From contig CAMOVS010000044.1 in assembly GCA_946627575.1 (NCBI GenBank), positions 1 to 7,867 on the forward strand: a stretch of 7,867 bases of DNA, read 5' to 3'. The translations under genes were made by a program, and so were the position numbers. A model generated the notes under the pieces. That model ran no database searches and was not told the DNA's origin. It was given only the letters and a program-made list of their open reading frames with translations. Position 1 is the first letter of the stretch, and each line of letters starts with the position of its first letter. Origin of the DNA: an uncultured Lachnospiraceae bacterium. GTDB taxonomy: Bacteria > Bacillota > Clostridia > Lachnospirales > Lachnospiraceae. This document shows, piece after piece, positions 1 through 6,207 of this stretch.

Positions 1-962
1 ATCTTCTCAGATATCAATCCGAAAATGTGAACATAAAGAGCCAGAGAAAAAGCAATGACCATGACGGGACCGCAAGTCCCTGGCCGCATGGTGATGAACC
101 ATGATCCCAGGCGGACGCATATTCTGTCCCCGATATAAAGGATTCCCAGCATCATGATGGAGATCATCAGACCGATGGCGAATATCTTCATCAAGCCGAA
201 AAGAAGACGATCCCCTTCGGATCCGGACATTATTCTTTCCAGGCTTATCTGTTCCCTTCTGTAAAGCCTGAAGAATGATATAGAAACCATCAGAACAAGG
301 ATCAGGAACAGGGAAGAAGCATAATACTCAGGAAAACTATAATCTCCATAAGCAGAGATAAAGCGGATGTCATAGTAGGCATCACGATTCAGGGCTTCCA
401 TAACGAATGCTTCCAGGAGACCATCCTCCATATCCCTGGTGGAGAAGGAATAGGCATAGATCTTCATGCTGTCATACATGGCTTTGATAGAATTCTCCGT
501 CAGAAGCATGACCTCCTGAACTCCATCGATCAAGGCGATAGCTTTCTTCTCGGCATAACCCATGTCCTCATGGACGATAATCTGGAATTCGGTTTCTTCC
601 ATATGTTCTGCCTTGCTGAAGAAGTCGTCGGGGAAGGCGATTACCATCCGGTAATCTCCAGCACGAAAGCCTTCCATCGCCTGTTCATAATTACAATTCT
701 CCATGCTGGCAAACTGACGTACACTTTCCATCCGGTTAGCCAGAGCCGGAAGCTGACGGAGCATAGCCTGGTCTTCCGGAATAACCACAGCCAGCCGGAT
801 CCTGGCATCTTTCTTCTGCCGGTCGGAAACCCTCCCGGCCCCAAAAAGAAAAAGGCACAGAAGCAAAGCTGATATGATTAATCCTGCAAGAGCCATCAGC
901 AAGCAAAGGCATGCGCTCTTCATTTCCAACCATAAATACTTTCTTCTGTGCCTCATATTCAT
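1..962 (-). CDS. ABC-2-type transporter permease, 3' end beyond window (partial)
   Basis: This is the probable membrane subunit of an ABC exporter served by the ATPase two genes upstream. The visible 320 residues contain an N-terminal membrane segment (about 17-43), a large extracytoplasmic domain (about 45-212), then three more hydrophobic spans (about 214-232, 253-277 and 298-317). The reading frame is still open at base 1, so more spans probably follow. One span, a large outside domain and then a cluster of spans is the ABC-2 (ABC2_membrane_3/YhgE-like) layout. The stretch YRMVIAFPDDFF (104-115) resembles the 'IP-x-x-F' element common in that domain. Two Met codons compete as the start: the ATG at 962, and the ATG at 956, which lies 8 nt after an AAGG and is better placed. 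An in-frame TAA just upstream excludes a longer start. The gene begins about 20 bp after its upstream neighbour, which suggests one transcript. The substrate is unknown. Confidence 0.8.
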   Translation of the reverse strand, partial: MNMRHRRKYLWLEMKSACLCLLMALAGLIISALLLCLFLFGAGRVSDRQKKDARIRLAVVIPEDQAMLRQLPALANRMESVRQFASMENCNYEQAMEGFRAGDYRMVIAFPDDFFSKAEHMEETEFQIIVHEDMGYAEKKAIALIDGVQEVMLLTENSIKAMYDSMKIYAYSFSTRDMEDGLLEAFVMEALNRDAYYDIRFISAYGDYSFPEYYASSLFLILVLMVSISFFRLYRREQISLERIMSGSEGDRLLFGLMKIFAIGLMISIMMLGILYIGDRICVRLGSWFITMRPGTCGPVMVIAFSLALYVHIFGLISEK

Positions 963-981
963 TACCTTGAATTAGTATTAA

Positions 982-2406
982 CTAATATTGACCAAATGCC
1001 TCACTAATCTCCTCAAATACATTTGACACATCTTCCTGGGAGGCATTACCCAGATCGAACACATCTCCAGTCAGGGCTTCGATCCGGGCTCCCTCCTTCA
1101 GCTTCAGATCCATATCGAAAGATTCATCCATACTATCAATGGCAAACTGAAGGCCGTCCGGGCTTCCCTTTAATATTCCGCTTATCTCCGTGGACTGGAC
1201 GTCCCCAAAATAATCTTCCTCCTGGTGACTGATAGTGAACTTGCCACTGTCCGTATTATAGGTATAATCAAGTACAGGTTCGCCGTCAACAGAGATCGAT
1301 CCCTTATCTTCTTTGCCTGACAGTTCGTCCGTTTTGCTGATACTGGCGGCGGAATCACCTTCTCCGACAGTGAGCAGAATATCGGAAGTTCTCCTGTCTC
1401 CTCCACGGAATTCCATCTTCCCCTTGGAACCTTCATACTCTGTGTCAAGAGCTGCCAGTTTATTATCCTTGATATAGAAATGAATATCCGTATCTTTCAT
1501 ATTGATCTGGGAAAGGATCTGGTCTTTCATCTGATCCATATCCATACTGCTGCTATCAGCACCTAATGCTTCCAGTGCTTCTTTTATATCCTTCATTTCC
1601 TGACCGCAGGTTTCATTTTCAGCATCGAAATAAGCCTCCACGATATCCCGGATATTGTTTTCAGTCAGGGTCATGGTATACTCGTCACAGCTTTGGTCTT
1701 TTCCGCCGATCTGGCAATCCTTGCTTCCTGTTTTCTTCGTCTTCACACCTTCCAGGGCCTTTCCCATCTTTTTCTCAAAATTCTTATGAAGGGCCTGGCT
1801 CTTCTTGAGTATAGACACATAGCTGCTTAACATTTTATTGAAATGATCCAATGCTCCCGGTCCATAGCTGGCCTCTAACTGCTCTTTTAGAAAACCGTTG
1901 TTGTCCCTGGTATAATCGTATTCCAGCACTTTATTATTGATGTCAGGAAGTGCCAACCGTAAAGAAGTATCATCAAGCAGGCCTTTAAAAGCTACATTCG
2001 TTCCATAGTATTCTACCGTCCCGTCCAAACTGAACTGTCCCTTGCCAGTATCAGCAGCAGATGTAACAGTCATGGAAAGGGGATCCATCTTCATGGACAA
2101 ATCAACAGTTGCCGCATCGCTTTCCGTCACTTTTGTGATCGATGAAAATGGCGCAAGAACAGGATCCTCGCTCAAAGTATTGCTGACTGCCAGGAACACT
2201 TTTTGCTGATCCGTCATAAAAAGGCCTGACTTCAACAGCACAACAGCTATAATGGCAATCAGTGCTACTACGCCCACTCCTATCGATACAGGCAATACGG
2301 GAAACTTCTTCTTTTGTTTGATCGATTCCGGATTCATATTCCCGGAAAAACCGTTTGCCGGACCAGCGGGATTCTGGTCCTGATAATTGATGTCATTAGA
2401 ACCCAT
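982..2406 (-). CDS. Membrane-anchored protein of unknown function within an ABC module
   Basis: I do not recognise the function of this 474-residue protein. It has a short Gly/Asn/Pro/Gln-rich N-terminus (1-29), a basic patch KQKKK (30-34), one hydrophobic span (about 37-60) and a large, acidic, probably extracytoplasmic domain (about 61-474). The basic patch before the span predicts an N-in, C-out topology with no signal cleavage. The outside domain alternates strand-like stretches (about 100-165 and 305-440) with a helical, Lys-rich middle (about 170-225, 250-300). It has only three cysteines (231, 240, 267). It may belong to a Clostridia-specific DUF family (DUF6583 comes to mind), but that is recall, not a search result. 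The start is supported by GGGAGGAG about 7-9 nt upstream. Its position between an ABC ATPase and an ABC-2 permease, 62 and about 20 bp away, suggests an accessory or substrate-handling subunit. That role is inference. Confidence 0.85.
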   Translation of the reverse strand: MGSNDINYQDQNPAGPANGFSGNMNPESIKQKKKFPVLPVSIGVGVVALIAIIAVVLLKSGLFMTDQQKVFLAVSNTLSEDPVLAPFSSITKVTESDAATVDLSMKMDPLSMTVTSAADTGKGQFSLDGTVEYYGTNVAFKGLLDDTSLRLALPDINNKVLEYDYTRDNNGFLKEQLEASYGPGALDHFNKMLSSYVSILKKSQALHKNFEKKMGKALEGVKTKKTGSKDCQIGGKDQSCDEYTMTLTENNIRDIVEAYFDAENETCGQEMKDIKEALEALGADSSSMDMDQMKDQILSQINMKDTDIHFYIKDNKLAALDTEYEGSKGKMEFRGGDRRTSDILLTVGEGDSAASISKTDELSGKEDKGSISVDGEPVLDYTYNTDSGKFTISHQEEDYFGDVQSTEISGILKGSPDGLQFAIDSMDESFDMDLKLKEGARIEALTGDVFDLGNASQEDVSNVFEEISEAFGQY

Positions 2407-2468
2407 TTCATCACTCCTCCCTTTTTTAAAAATATGATATGACCGGTTTGCTAAACAGTAATCATACT

Positions 2469-3080
2469 CTATGATAAAGATCCTATGTATGGCTTTAAGA
2501 TCCCCTCATCCAGGAGAAAGGGGTTCTCGGAAAGCCGGATCTCCTCAGCCTCATGGGAAACCATGATCAGTAGCCCCCCTCGATCCATATGTTCTCTCAT
2601 TTCCTTACGTATACTCTCCTTGTATTCAATATCAAGACCTGCCGTAGGCTCGTCCATAATCAGGATGCGGGGATCGGAGGCCATAGCACAGGCAAGAGCT
2701 ACCCTCCTCTTCATTCCTCCGGAAAGTTTTGATACTCTTTTCTTCAGGATGCTGGCCAGGTCAAACCGGTCAGCAGCAGCCATAAGCTGCTTCTTATCAG
2801 CGCACCACAGGTTCAGGTTATCTCTTACGCTGGCGGAAAGAATCAAAGGATTAGCCTGAGGCAGATAGCCTCTTCGGATCCGCCCCCCGGCAAATACAAT
2901 CTCTCCTCCATCAGGTCGGTCAACTCCTGCGATTAAAGAGAGTAAAGTGCTCTTTCCACACCCATTTCTCCCGGTAAAGCAGACACATTCCCCTGCCGAA
3001 CCCGCAAAACTGATATCTTGAAGAACCTCAAAACTTCCGTATCTTTTTTTAAGATTGGATACCTGGATCAGTGTACTCAT
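2469..3080 (-). CDS. ABC transporter ATP-binding protein
   Basis: This is a cytoplasmic ATPase that would power the ABC-2 permease encoded downstream. All the nucleotide-binding-domain motifs are intact: Walker A GRNGCGKST (37-45), Q-loop YLPQ (Gln75), signature LSGGM (119-123), Walker B ILIMDE (139-144) with catalytic Glu144, D-loop AGLD (147-150) and H-loop His176 in SHE. At 203 residues it is little more than one minimal domain, shorter than the common 230-300 residues of ABC-2 exporter ATPases, with no C-terminal extension. It has no membrane segment. The ATG at 3080 follows a weak AGGA only about 4 nt away, but MSTLIQVSNLKKRYG is a normal N-terminus for the family, so I keep that start. 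The downstream gene begins 62 bp later. The ABC-2 export assignment rests on the neighbouring permease, not on the ATPase alone. Confidence 0.95.
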   Translation of the reverse strand: MSTLIQVSNLKKRYGSFEVLQDISFAGSAGECVCFTGRNGCGKSTLLSLIAGVDRPDGGEIVFAGGRIRRGYLPQANPLILSASVRDNLNLWCADKKQLMAAADRFDLASILKKRVSKLSGGMKRRVALACAMASDPRILIMDEPTAGLDIEYKESIRKEMREHMDRGGLLIMVSHEAEEIRLSENPFLLDEGILKPYIGSLS

Positions 3081-3108
3081 ATTTCCTAATGATTGATGTA
3101 GTCACTGT

Positions 3109-3225
3109 CTAAAACTTCCCCCACCTTGTTATCGAAGATCTGTTAACCGACAGGATCTGACGGCAAAGGTCTTCGATCGTTTTGGCGCGGAAAGATTTTG
3201 CAGCTGTTATAGATTCATATCTCAC
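3109..3225 (-). CDS. Doubtful 38-codon ORF after rlmH
   Basis: A GTG codon at 3225 overlaps the last 11 bases of rlmH and opens a frame that ends with TAG at 3109-3111. The predicted 38-residue peptide is basic and begins VRYESITAAKSF. A weak AGG lies about 5 nt before the GTG. The frame runs through an inverted repeat. A stop-free run of this length is common by chance, and I recognise no family, so this may be plain intergenic DNA or debris left by a change at the rlmH 3' end. Confidence 0.15.
   Translation of the reverse strand: MRYESITAAKSFRAKTIEDLCRQILSVNRSSITRWGKF
3131..3177. repeat. 8-bp perfect inverted repeat in the rlmH-ABC gap
   Basis: ATCGAAGA at 3131-3138 is matched by TCTTCGAT at 3170-3177, with 31 bases between. 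Two further pairs follow after one mismatch in the minus-strand RNA, and the loop contains smaller pairings (CTGT/ACAG, CCG/CGG). No T-run follows in the direction of transcription, so this is not an ordinary intrinsic terminator. It could be an RNA structure in the leader of the ABC module, a protein-binding site, or chance. Confidence 0.4.
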
Positions 3226-3694
3226 CCGACCTGCCAATAGCTGCCGCGATCTGATCACATAGGATCAGCCGCATCATCTGATGAGGAAATGTCATAGCAG
3301 AGAAACTGAGTCTCTCGTCAGCCCTCCTCAGGACGGCCTCTGATAAGCCCAAAGAGCCGCCAATGATAAAAACACAGGATCCGCCGGACCGGGTCAGAAG
3401 CTTTATCCTTTTACGAAGCTTCTTTGCGAATCGGTCTGAGTCTTCCTGCCGCCCGTCTATAGCCAGGGCGATCACATAATCCTCACCGGATATATGGGAG
3501 AGGATCCGTTCTCCTTCCCGATCGATTATATGCTTTTCTACAGCAAGAGACGCCCTGGCCGGAGTAGCTTCATCGGGACACTCGATCACCGAAACCGGAC
3601 ATTTTTTCCTGATTTGATCCAGCGCGGCTTTTATCCCGTCCCGAAAGAACTGCTCTTTGATTTTACCCACACATAGTATACGAATCGACGTCAT
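3215..3694 (-). CDS. rlmH: 23S rRNA (pseudouridine1915-N3)-methyltransferase RlmH, atypical C-terminus
   Basis: RlmH is a small SPOUT methyltransferase that uses S-adenosylmethionine to N3-methylate the pseudouridine at 23S rRNA position 1915 (E. coli numbering) on assembled ribosomes. It works as a dimer. The family pattern is clear: N-terminal IRILCVGKIKE (4-14), FIIGGSLGLSE (109-119) in the SAM-binding knot, and LSFSAMTFPHQMMRLIL (129-145). The length of 159 residues is normal. After CDQI (146-149), however, the protein ends AAAIGRSGEI, whereas family members continue with a YRAF-type segment and end in a YH-containing tail. Neither feature appears here or in the other two frames just downstream. 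The tail contributes to the composite active site in the E. coli enzyme, so activity is uncertain. The ATG at 3694 follows GAGG by 7 nt. The gene lies 82 bp after the zinc peptidase gene. Confidence 0.93.
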   Translation of the reverse strand: MTSIRILCVGKIKEQFFRDGIKAALDQIRKKCPVSVIECPDEATPARASLAVEKHIIDREGERILSHISGEDYVIALAIDGRQEDSDRFAKKLRKRIKLLTRSGGSCVFIIGGSLGLSEAVLRRADERLSFSAMTFPHQMMRLILCDQIAAAIGRSGEI

Positions 3695-3776
3695 GATGAA
3701 GCCTCATCAGCCTGCAATGATATAAGCGGCAGCTAAAAATCTGTGCAAGGGTCAAAGCGGATCAGTTACATTTGTC

Positions 3777-4487
3777 TCAATCTCTCCGTCCGAAAATAAG
3801 TACCAGACGCAGAAGCTGAAGCAGAGAAGAGGCTGCTGCTGCCACATAAGTCAGGGCTGCCGCTGTAAGAACCTTTCTTGCCCCCTTCACTTCTTCCGGA
3901 TAAAGCAGGCCGGACTCACTCAGAATCCTGAGAGCTCTGCCAGAAGCATCGAATTCCACCGGAAGGGTGATCAGCTGAAAAATTACAGTCAATGAAAACA
4001 GAAGAATTCCCAGATAAATCAAAGGTCTGGCATAGCCCAAAAGTACACCGATCAGAATCATAGGCCAGGAAATTGTGGCTCCGATATTAACCGCCGGGAC
4101 GATAGCACCCCGAATCCTAAGGGGTGCATAGGAGGTATTATCCTGGATCGCATGTCCGCATTCATGGGCTGCCACTCCGATGGCCGCCACCGAATCCGAC
4201 CGGAAAGTGGCATCCGAGAGGCTGAGGATCTTAGTCTTTGGATTATAATTATCTGTAAGATTGCCTGAGATATGCTGGATCTGCACATCATAGATCCCGG
4301 CTCCTCTCAAGATCTTCTCAGCTGCCATGGCCGCCGTAATGCCGGAGTGACTTTTTACTTTCTTGTATCGGGCATAGGTGGAAGATACTTTGGCCTGAGC
4401 CAAAAGACAGATGGCCACACCTATGAGGACCAGCAATATCGTCCAGTCAAAACCATATACATATCTGTAACCATAGTAGGGATACAT
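3777..4487 (-). CDS. YugP-like membrane zinc metallopeptidase
   Basis: This is a membrane-embedded neutral zinc peptidase of the Zn_peptidase_2 (YugP) family; its physiological substrates are poorly known. The 236-residue length is normal. It shows a Tyr-rich N-terminus, a first span (about 14-31), a soluble segment, the HECGH metalloprotease motif (108-112, with His108 and His112 as zinc ligands and Glu109 as catalytic base), two further spans (about 128-150 and 153-175), EFDAS (178-182) containing the likely third ligand Glu178, and a C-terminal hydrophobic segment (about 208-232). NYNPKTKILSLSDATF before the zinc motif is also typical of the family. The start is well set by GAGGTGA about 6 nt before the ATG. 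The gene begins 32 bp after the lipoprotein gene, probably on the same transcript. No missing residue or frameshift is visible. Confidence 0.93.
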   Translation of the reverse strand: MYPYYGYRYVYGFDWTILLVLIGVAICLLAQAKVSSTYARYKKVKSHSGITAAMAAEKILRGAGIYDVQIQHISGNLTDNYNPKTKILSLSDATFRSDSVAAIGVAAHECGHAIQDNTSYAPLRIRGAIVPAVNIGATISWPMILIGVLLGYARPLIYLGILLFSLTVIFQLITLPVEFDASGRALRILSESGLLYPEEVKGARKVLTAAALTYVAAAASSLLQLLRLVLIFGRRD

Positions 4488-4519
4488 AAAAAATCACCTC
4501 ATTTCTATTGTTTGAGCTA

Positions 4520-5371
4520 TTATTTCACTTCCATGATCATTTTGGAAATCCTGTATTTTCTCGCGATTTTCGCCATGGATCCGTCTTTATAGGACGAAGC
4601 GAAGAAAGCATCAATGGTTGAAACCAGGTCGGAATCCCTGCGGAATCCCACACTGTATTCCTCCTGATCAAAAGTCACCGTATAAACAAGGTTCTCATAC
4701 TGGGTGCCGTCCCCGATCATGGCTGTACTGTCAAAAACATCCACCAGGGCACAGCTGGCCGTCCCGGCTGCAACGCGGAGGAGGCAGTGGACAATATCTT
4801 TTTCCGTGGAATAATTGGCTCCTAACTCTCTGGCCTTTTCTTCGCCGGCACTTCCTTCTACCACAACGAATTCTTTCATCTGAGTCAGTTTATCTCTATC
4901 CCTGCACTTATCCTTATCCTTATTCTTAAAATGAACCACGATGGCCAGCTTATTCTTCAGATAGGATTGTGAAAATGACATAGAAGACTTCTGTGCTTCT
5001 GTCCATCTCTTCCTTCCCCAGATGCAATCTACATTTCCTTGCTCAAGCATCTCCTGAGCCTGGTCGGCTTCCAGGGGGATAAACTTCGCTTTCAGCTTAA
5101 GGCCAGAGACATAATTTCGGGCCATATCCGCACCAAAACCAAGCCATCTACCCTTATCCTTTTCCTGATAAAACAGAGGGCTGCCTGCCAGAACGCCAAT
5201 CTTTACCGTCCCCCGGCTTCTGACTGCTGCCAGATCACTTGACCGGTCGGCAGTAGTTCCTTCGGAAGCAGTAGAATCCGTCTTGCCCTGAGACCTGGTA
5301 CATCCGGCCAGAGCGGCCATCAGGATCATCAGGGCTATTCCTATGCAGAGAGAGTATCTGCTTCTTTTCAA
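4520..5371 (-). CDS. Family-3 extracellular solute-binding lipoprotein, no transporter nearby
   Basis: This is a periplasmic-binding-type protein of the amino-acid family 3 (SBP_bac_3), lipid-anchored outside the membrane. I place the start at a TTG at 5371, 9 nt after GAGG and 4 bp after the yebC stop. That gives a classic lipoprotein signal: KRSR, a hydrophobic core, and the lipobox LAGC with Cys24. The ATG at 5431 would add 20 residues inside yebC and lacks a good ribosome binding site. A Ser/Thr-rich linker (about 25-46) precedes the two-lobed domain (about 56-275), which ends in the typical DGSMAKIARKY. At the position where family members carry an Arg that binds the ligand carboxylate there is Gln127, although an Asp of the second lobe (VDVFDS) remains. 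A Lys/Asp run (about 149-162) is inserted. No permease or ATPase of the matching type lies in the window, so the ligand and partner are unknown. Confidence 0.88.
   Translation of the reverse strand: MKRSRYSLCIGIALMILMAALAGCTRSQGKTDSTASEGTTADRSSDLAAVRSRGTVKIGVLAGSPLFYQEKDKGRWLGFGADMARNYVSGLKLKAKFIPLEADQAQEMLEQGNVDCIWGRKRWTEAQKSSMSFSQSYLKNKLAIVVHFKNKDKDKCRDRDKLTQMKEFVVVEGSAGEEKARELGANYSTEKDIVHCLLRVAAGTASCALVDVFDSTAMIGDGTQYENLVYTVTFDQEEYSVGFRRDSDLVSTIDAFFASSYKDGSMAKIARKYRISKMIMEVK
4886..4930 (-). repeat. Degenerate AAGGAT hexamer repeat within the lipoprotein gene
   Basis: The minus strand reads about five loose copies of an AAGGAT-like hexamer, encoding alternating Lys/Arg and Asp (KNKDKDKCRDRDK). 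The run stays in frame and falls in a region expected to be a surface loop or lobe boundary of the binding protein. It looks like a slipped-strand expansion that has begun to decay. Confidence 0.6.
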
Positions 5372-5375
5372 TCTC

Positions 5376-6110
5376 TCAATCCTCTTCTTCCCAGTTATGG
5401 AACACGGCCTGGACATCATCATCTTCTTCAAGAAGGTCCAGAATCCTGTTCAGATTCTTAATGTCATCAGGATCAGAAAGCTTGACATAGTTGTCAGGAA
5501 TCATGGTTTCTTCCGCAGAAGCCATGGGAACGCCTTCCTTCTCCAGGGCTTCCCGAACCTCGCTGAAGCTGTCCGGTTCGGTAACGATCTCATAGCTGTC
5601 TTCCTCTTCCACGAAATCTTCCGCTCCGGCATCCAGAGCCAGCATCATGAACTCATCGGGATCCGTTTCATAATCTTCCTTGGAGACAATGATCTGCCCC
5701 TTCTTCTGGAACATAAAGGATACGCAGCCGCTTGTACCGATATTTCCCTTGCCCTTGGAGAAGGCGGCCCGGACATTGGCTGCGGTCCGGTTCTTGTTAT
5801 CTGTAAGGGTCTCAACGATAATGGCTATGCCGCTGGGGCCATAGCCTTCGTAGGTATTCTGAACGAAATTCACAGACTCCAGGTTGCCGGCAGCTTTCTT
5901 GATGCCGCGCTCTATGGTATCGTTGGGCATATTGTTGGCCTTAGCCTTGGCAATGACGTCCCGGAGCTTACTGTTATTGTTGGGATCAGCGCCGCCCTCT
6001 TTGACAGCTACCGCGATTTCCCTTCCGATCACCGTAAAGATCTTTCCTTTTGCGGCATCATTTTTTTCTTTTTTGTGTTTGATATTGGCAAATTTAGAAT
6101 GTCCAGACAT
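5376..6110 (-). CDS. yebC: YebC/TACO1-family protein
   Basis: YebC proteins are cytoplasmic. They were long annotated as transcriptional regulators, and more recent work ties members to translation, helping ribosomes through difficult stretches such as polyproline. The 244-residue length is normal. The family N-terminus is present as [14 protein letters not shown], with Phe where Trp is most common. It is followed by [12 protein letters not shown] (29-40), [17 protein letters not shown] (59-75), [14 protein letters not shown] (87-100) and [20 protein letters not shown] (103-122). The C-terminal half is acidic and ends in WEEED. AAAGGAG about 7-8 nt upstream fixes the ATG at 6110. A candidate promoter lies in the preceding gap. 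The terminal Glu-Glu-Glu-Asp codons double as the ribosome binding site of the next gene. Whether this copy acts on DNA or on ribosomes cannot be told from sequence. Confidence 0.97.
   Translation of the reverse strand: MSGHSKFANIKHKKEKNDAAKGKIFTVIGREIAVAVKEGGADPNNNSKLRDVIAKAKANNMPNDTIERGIKKAAGNLESVNFVQNTYEGYGPSGIAIIVETLTDNKNRTAANVRAAFSKGKGNIGTSGCVSFMFQKKGQIIVSKEDYETDPDEFMMLALDAGAEDFVEEEDSYEIVTEPDSFSEVREALEKEGVPMASAEETMIPDNYVKLSDPDDIKNLNRILDLLEEDDDVQAVFHNWEEED
5381..5384 (-). promoter_or_regulatory. Ribosome binding site inside the yebC 3' end
   Basis: GAGG on the minus strand lies within the last Glu/Asp codons of yebC and 9 nt before the TTG at 5371. It decides the start of the lipoprotein gene and implies translational coupling. 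The in-frame ATGs further upstream come from the GAT run that encodes Asp in yebC, and have no such site. Confidence 0.65.
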
Positions 6111-6148
6111 ATCCGTTCTCCTTTGTTATTTATAGTGTCTATTTTTTC

Positions 6149-6177
6149 TTTATAATAAAAATGACTATCTCTGTTTA
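6149..6177 (-). promoter_or_regulatory. Candidate promoter for the yebC operon
   Basis: On the minus strand TAAACA (6177-6172) and TATAAA (6154-6149) are separated by exactly 17 bp, matching the sigma-A consensus at 4/6 and 5/6 positions. This would give a leader of about 30 nt before the yebC ATG. The gap is clearly more AT-rich than its surroundings. A second TATAAA at 6134-6129 has no good -35 partner. Confidence 0.45.
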
Positions 6178-6207
6178 ATGCATAAAGCTGCAGTAAAAAA
6201 ACTTTCG

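Noticed and set aside
3698..3715. A short palindrome (TGATGA-GGCT-TCATCA) over the rlmH ribosome binding site.
   Set aside because: The six-pair, mostly A/T stem is too weak to claim as a regulatory hairpin.
3695..3776. A possible promoter for rlmH in the 82-bp gap (TTGCAC, about 17-18 bp, TATATC).
   Set aside because: Only about 3/6 and 4/6 consensus positions match, which is not better than chance in AT-rich DNA.
5343..6155. A 270-codon open frame on the plus strand opposite yebC.
   Set aside because: It mirrors yebC codon by codon, has no family motifs, and its strand has no other supported gene. The yebC family match is decisive.
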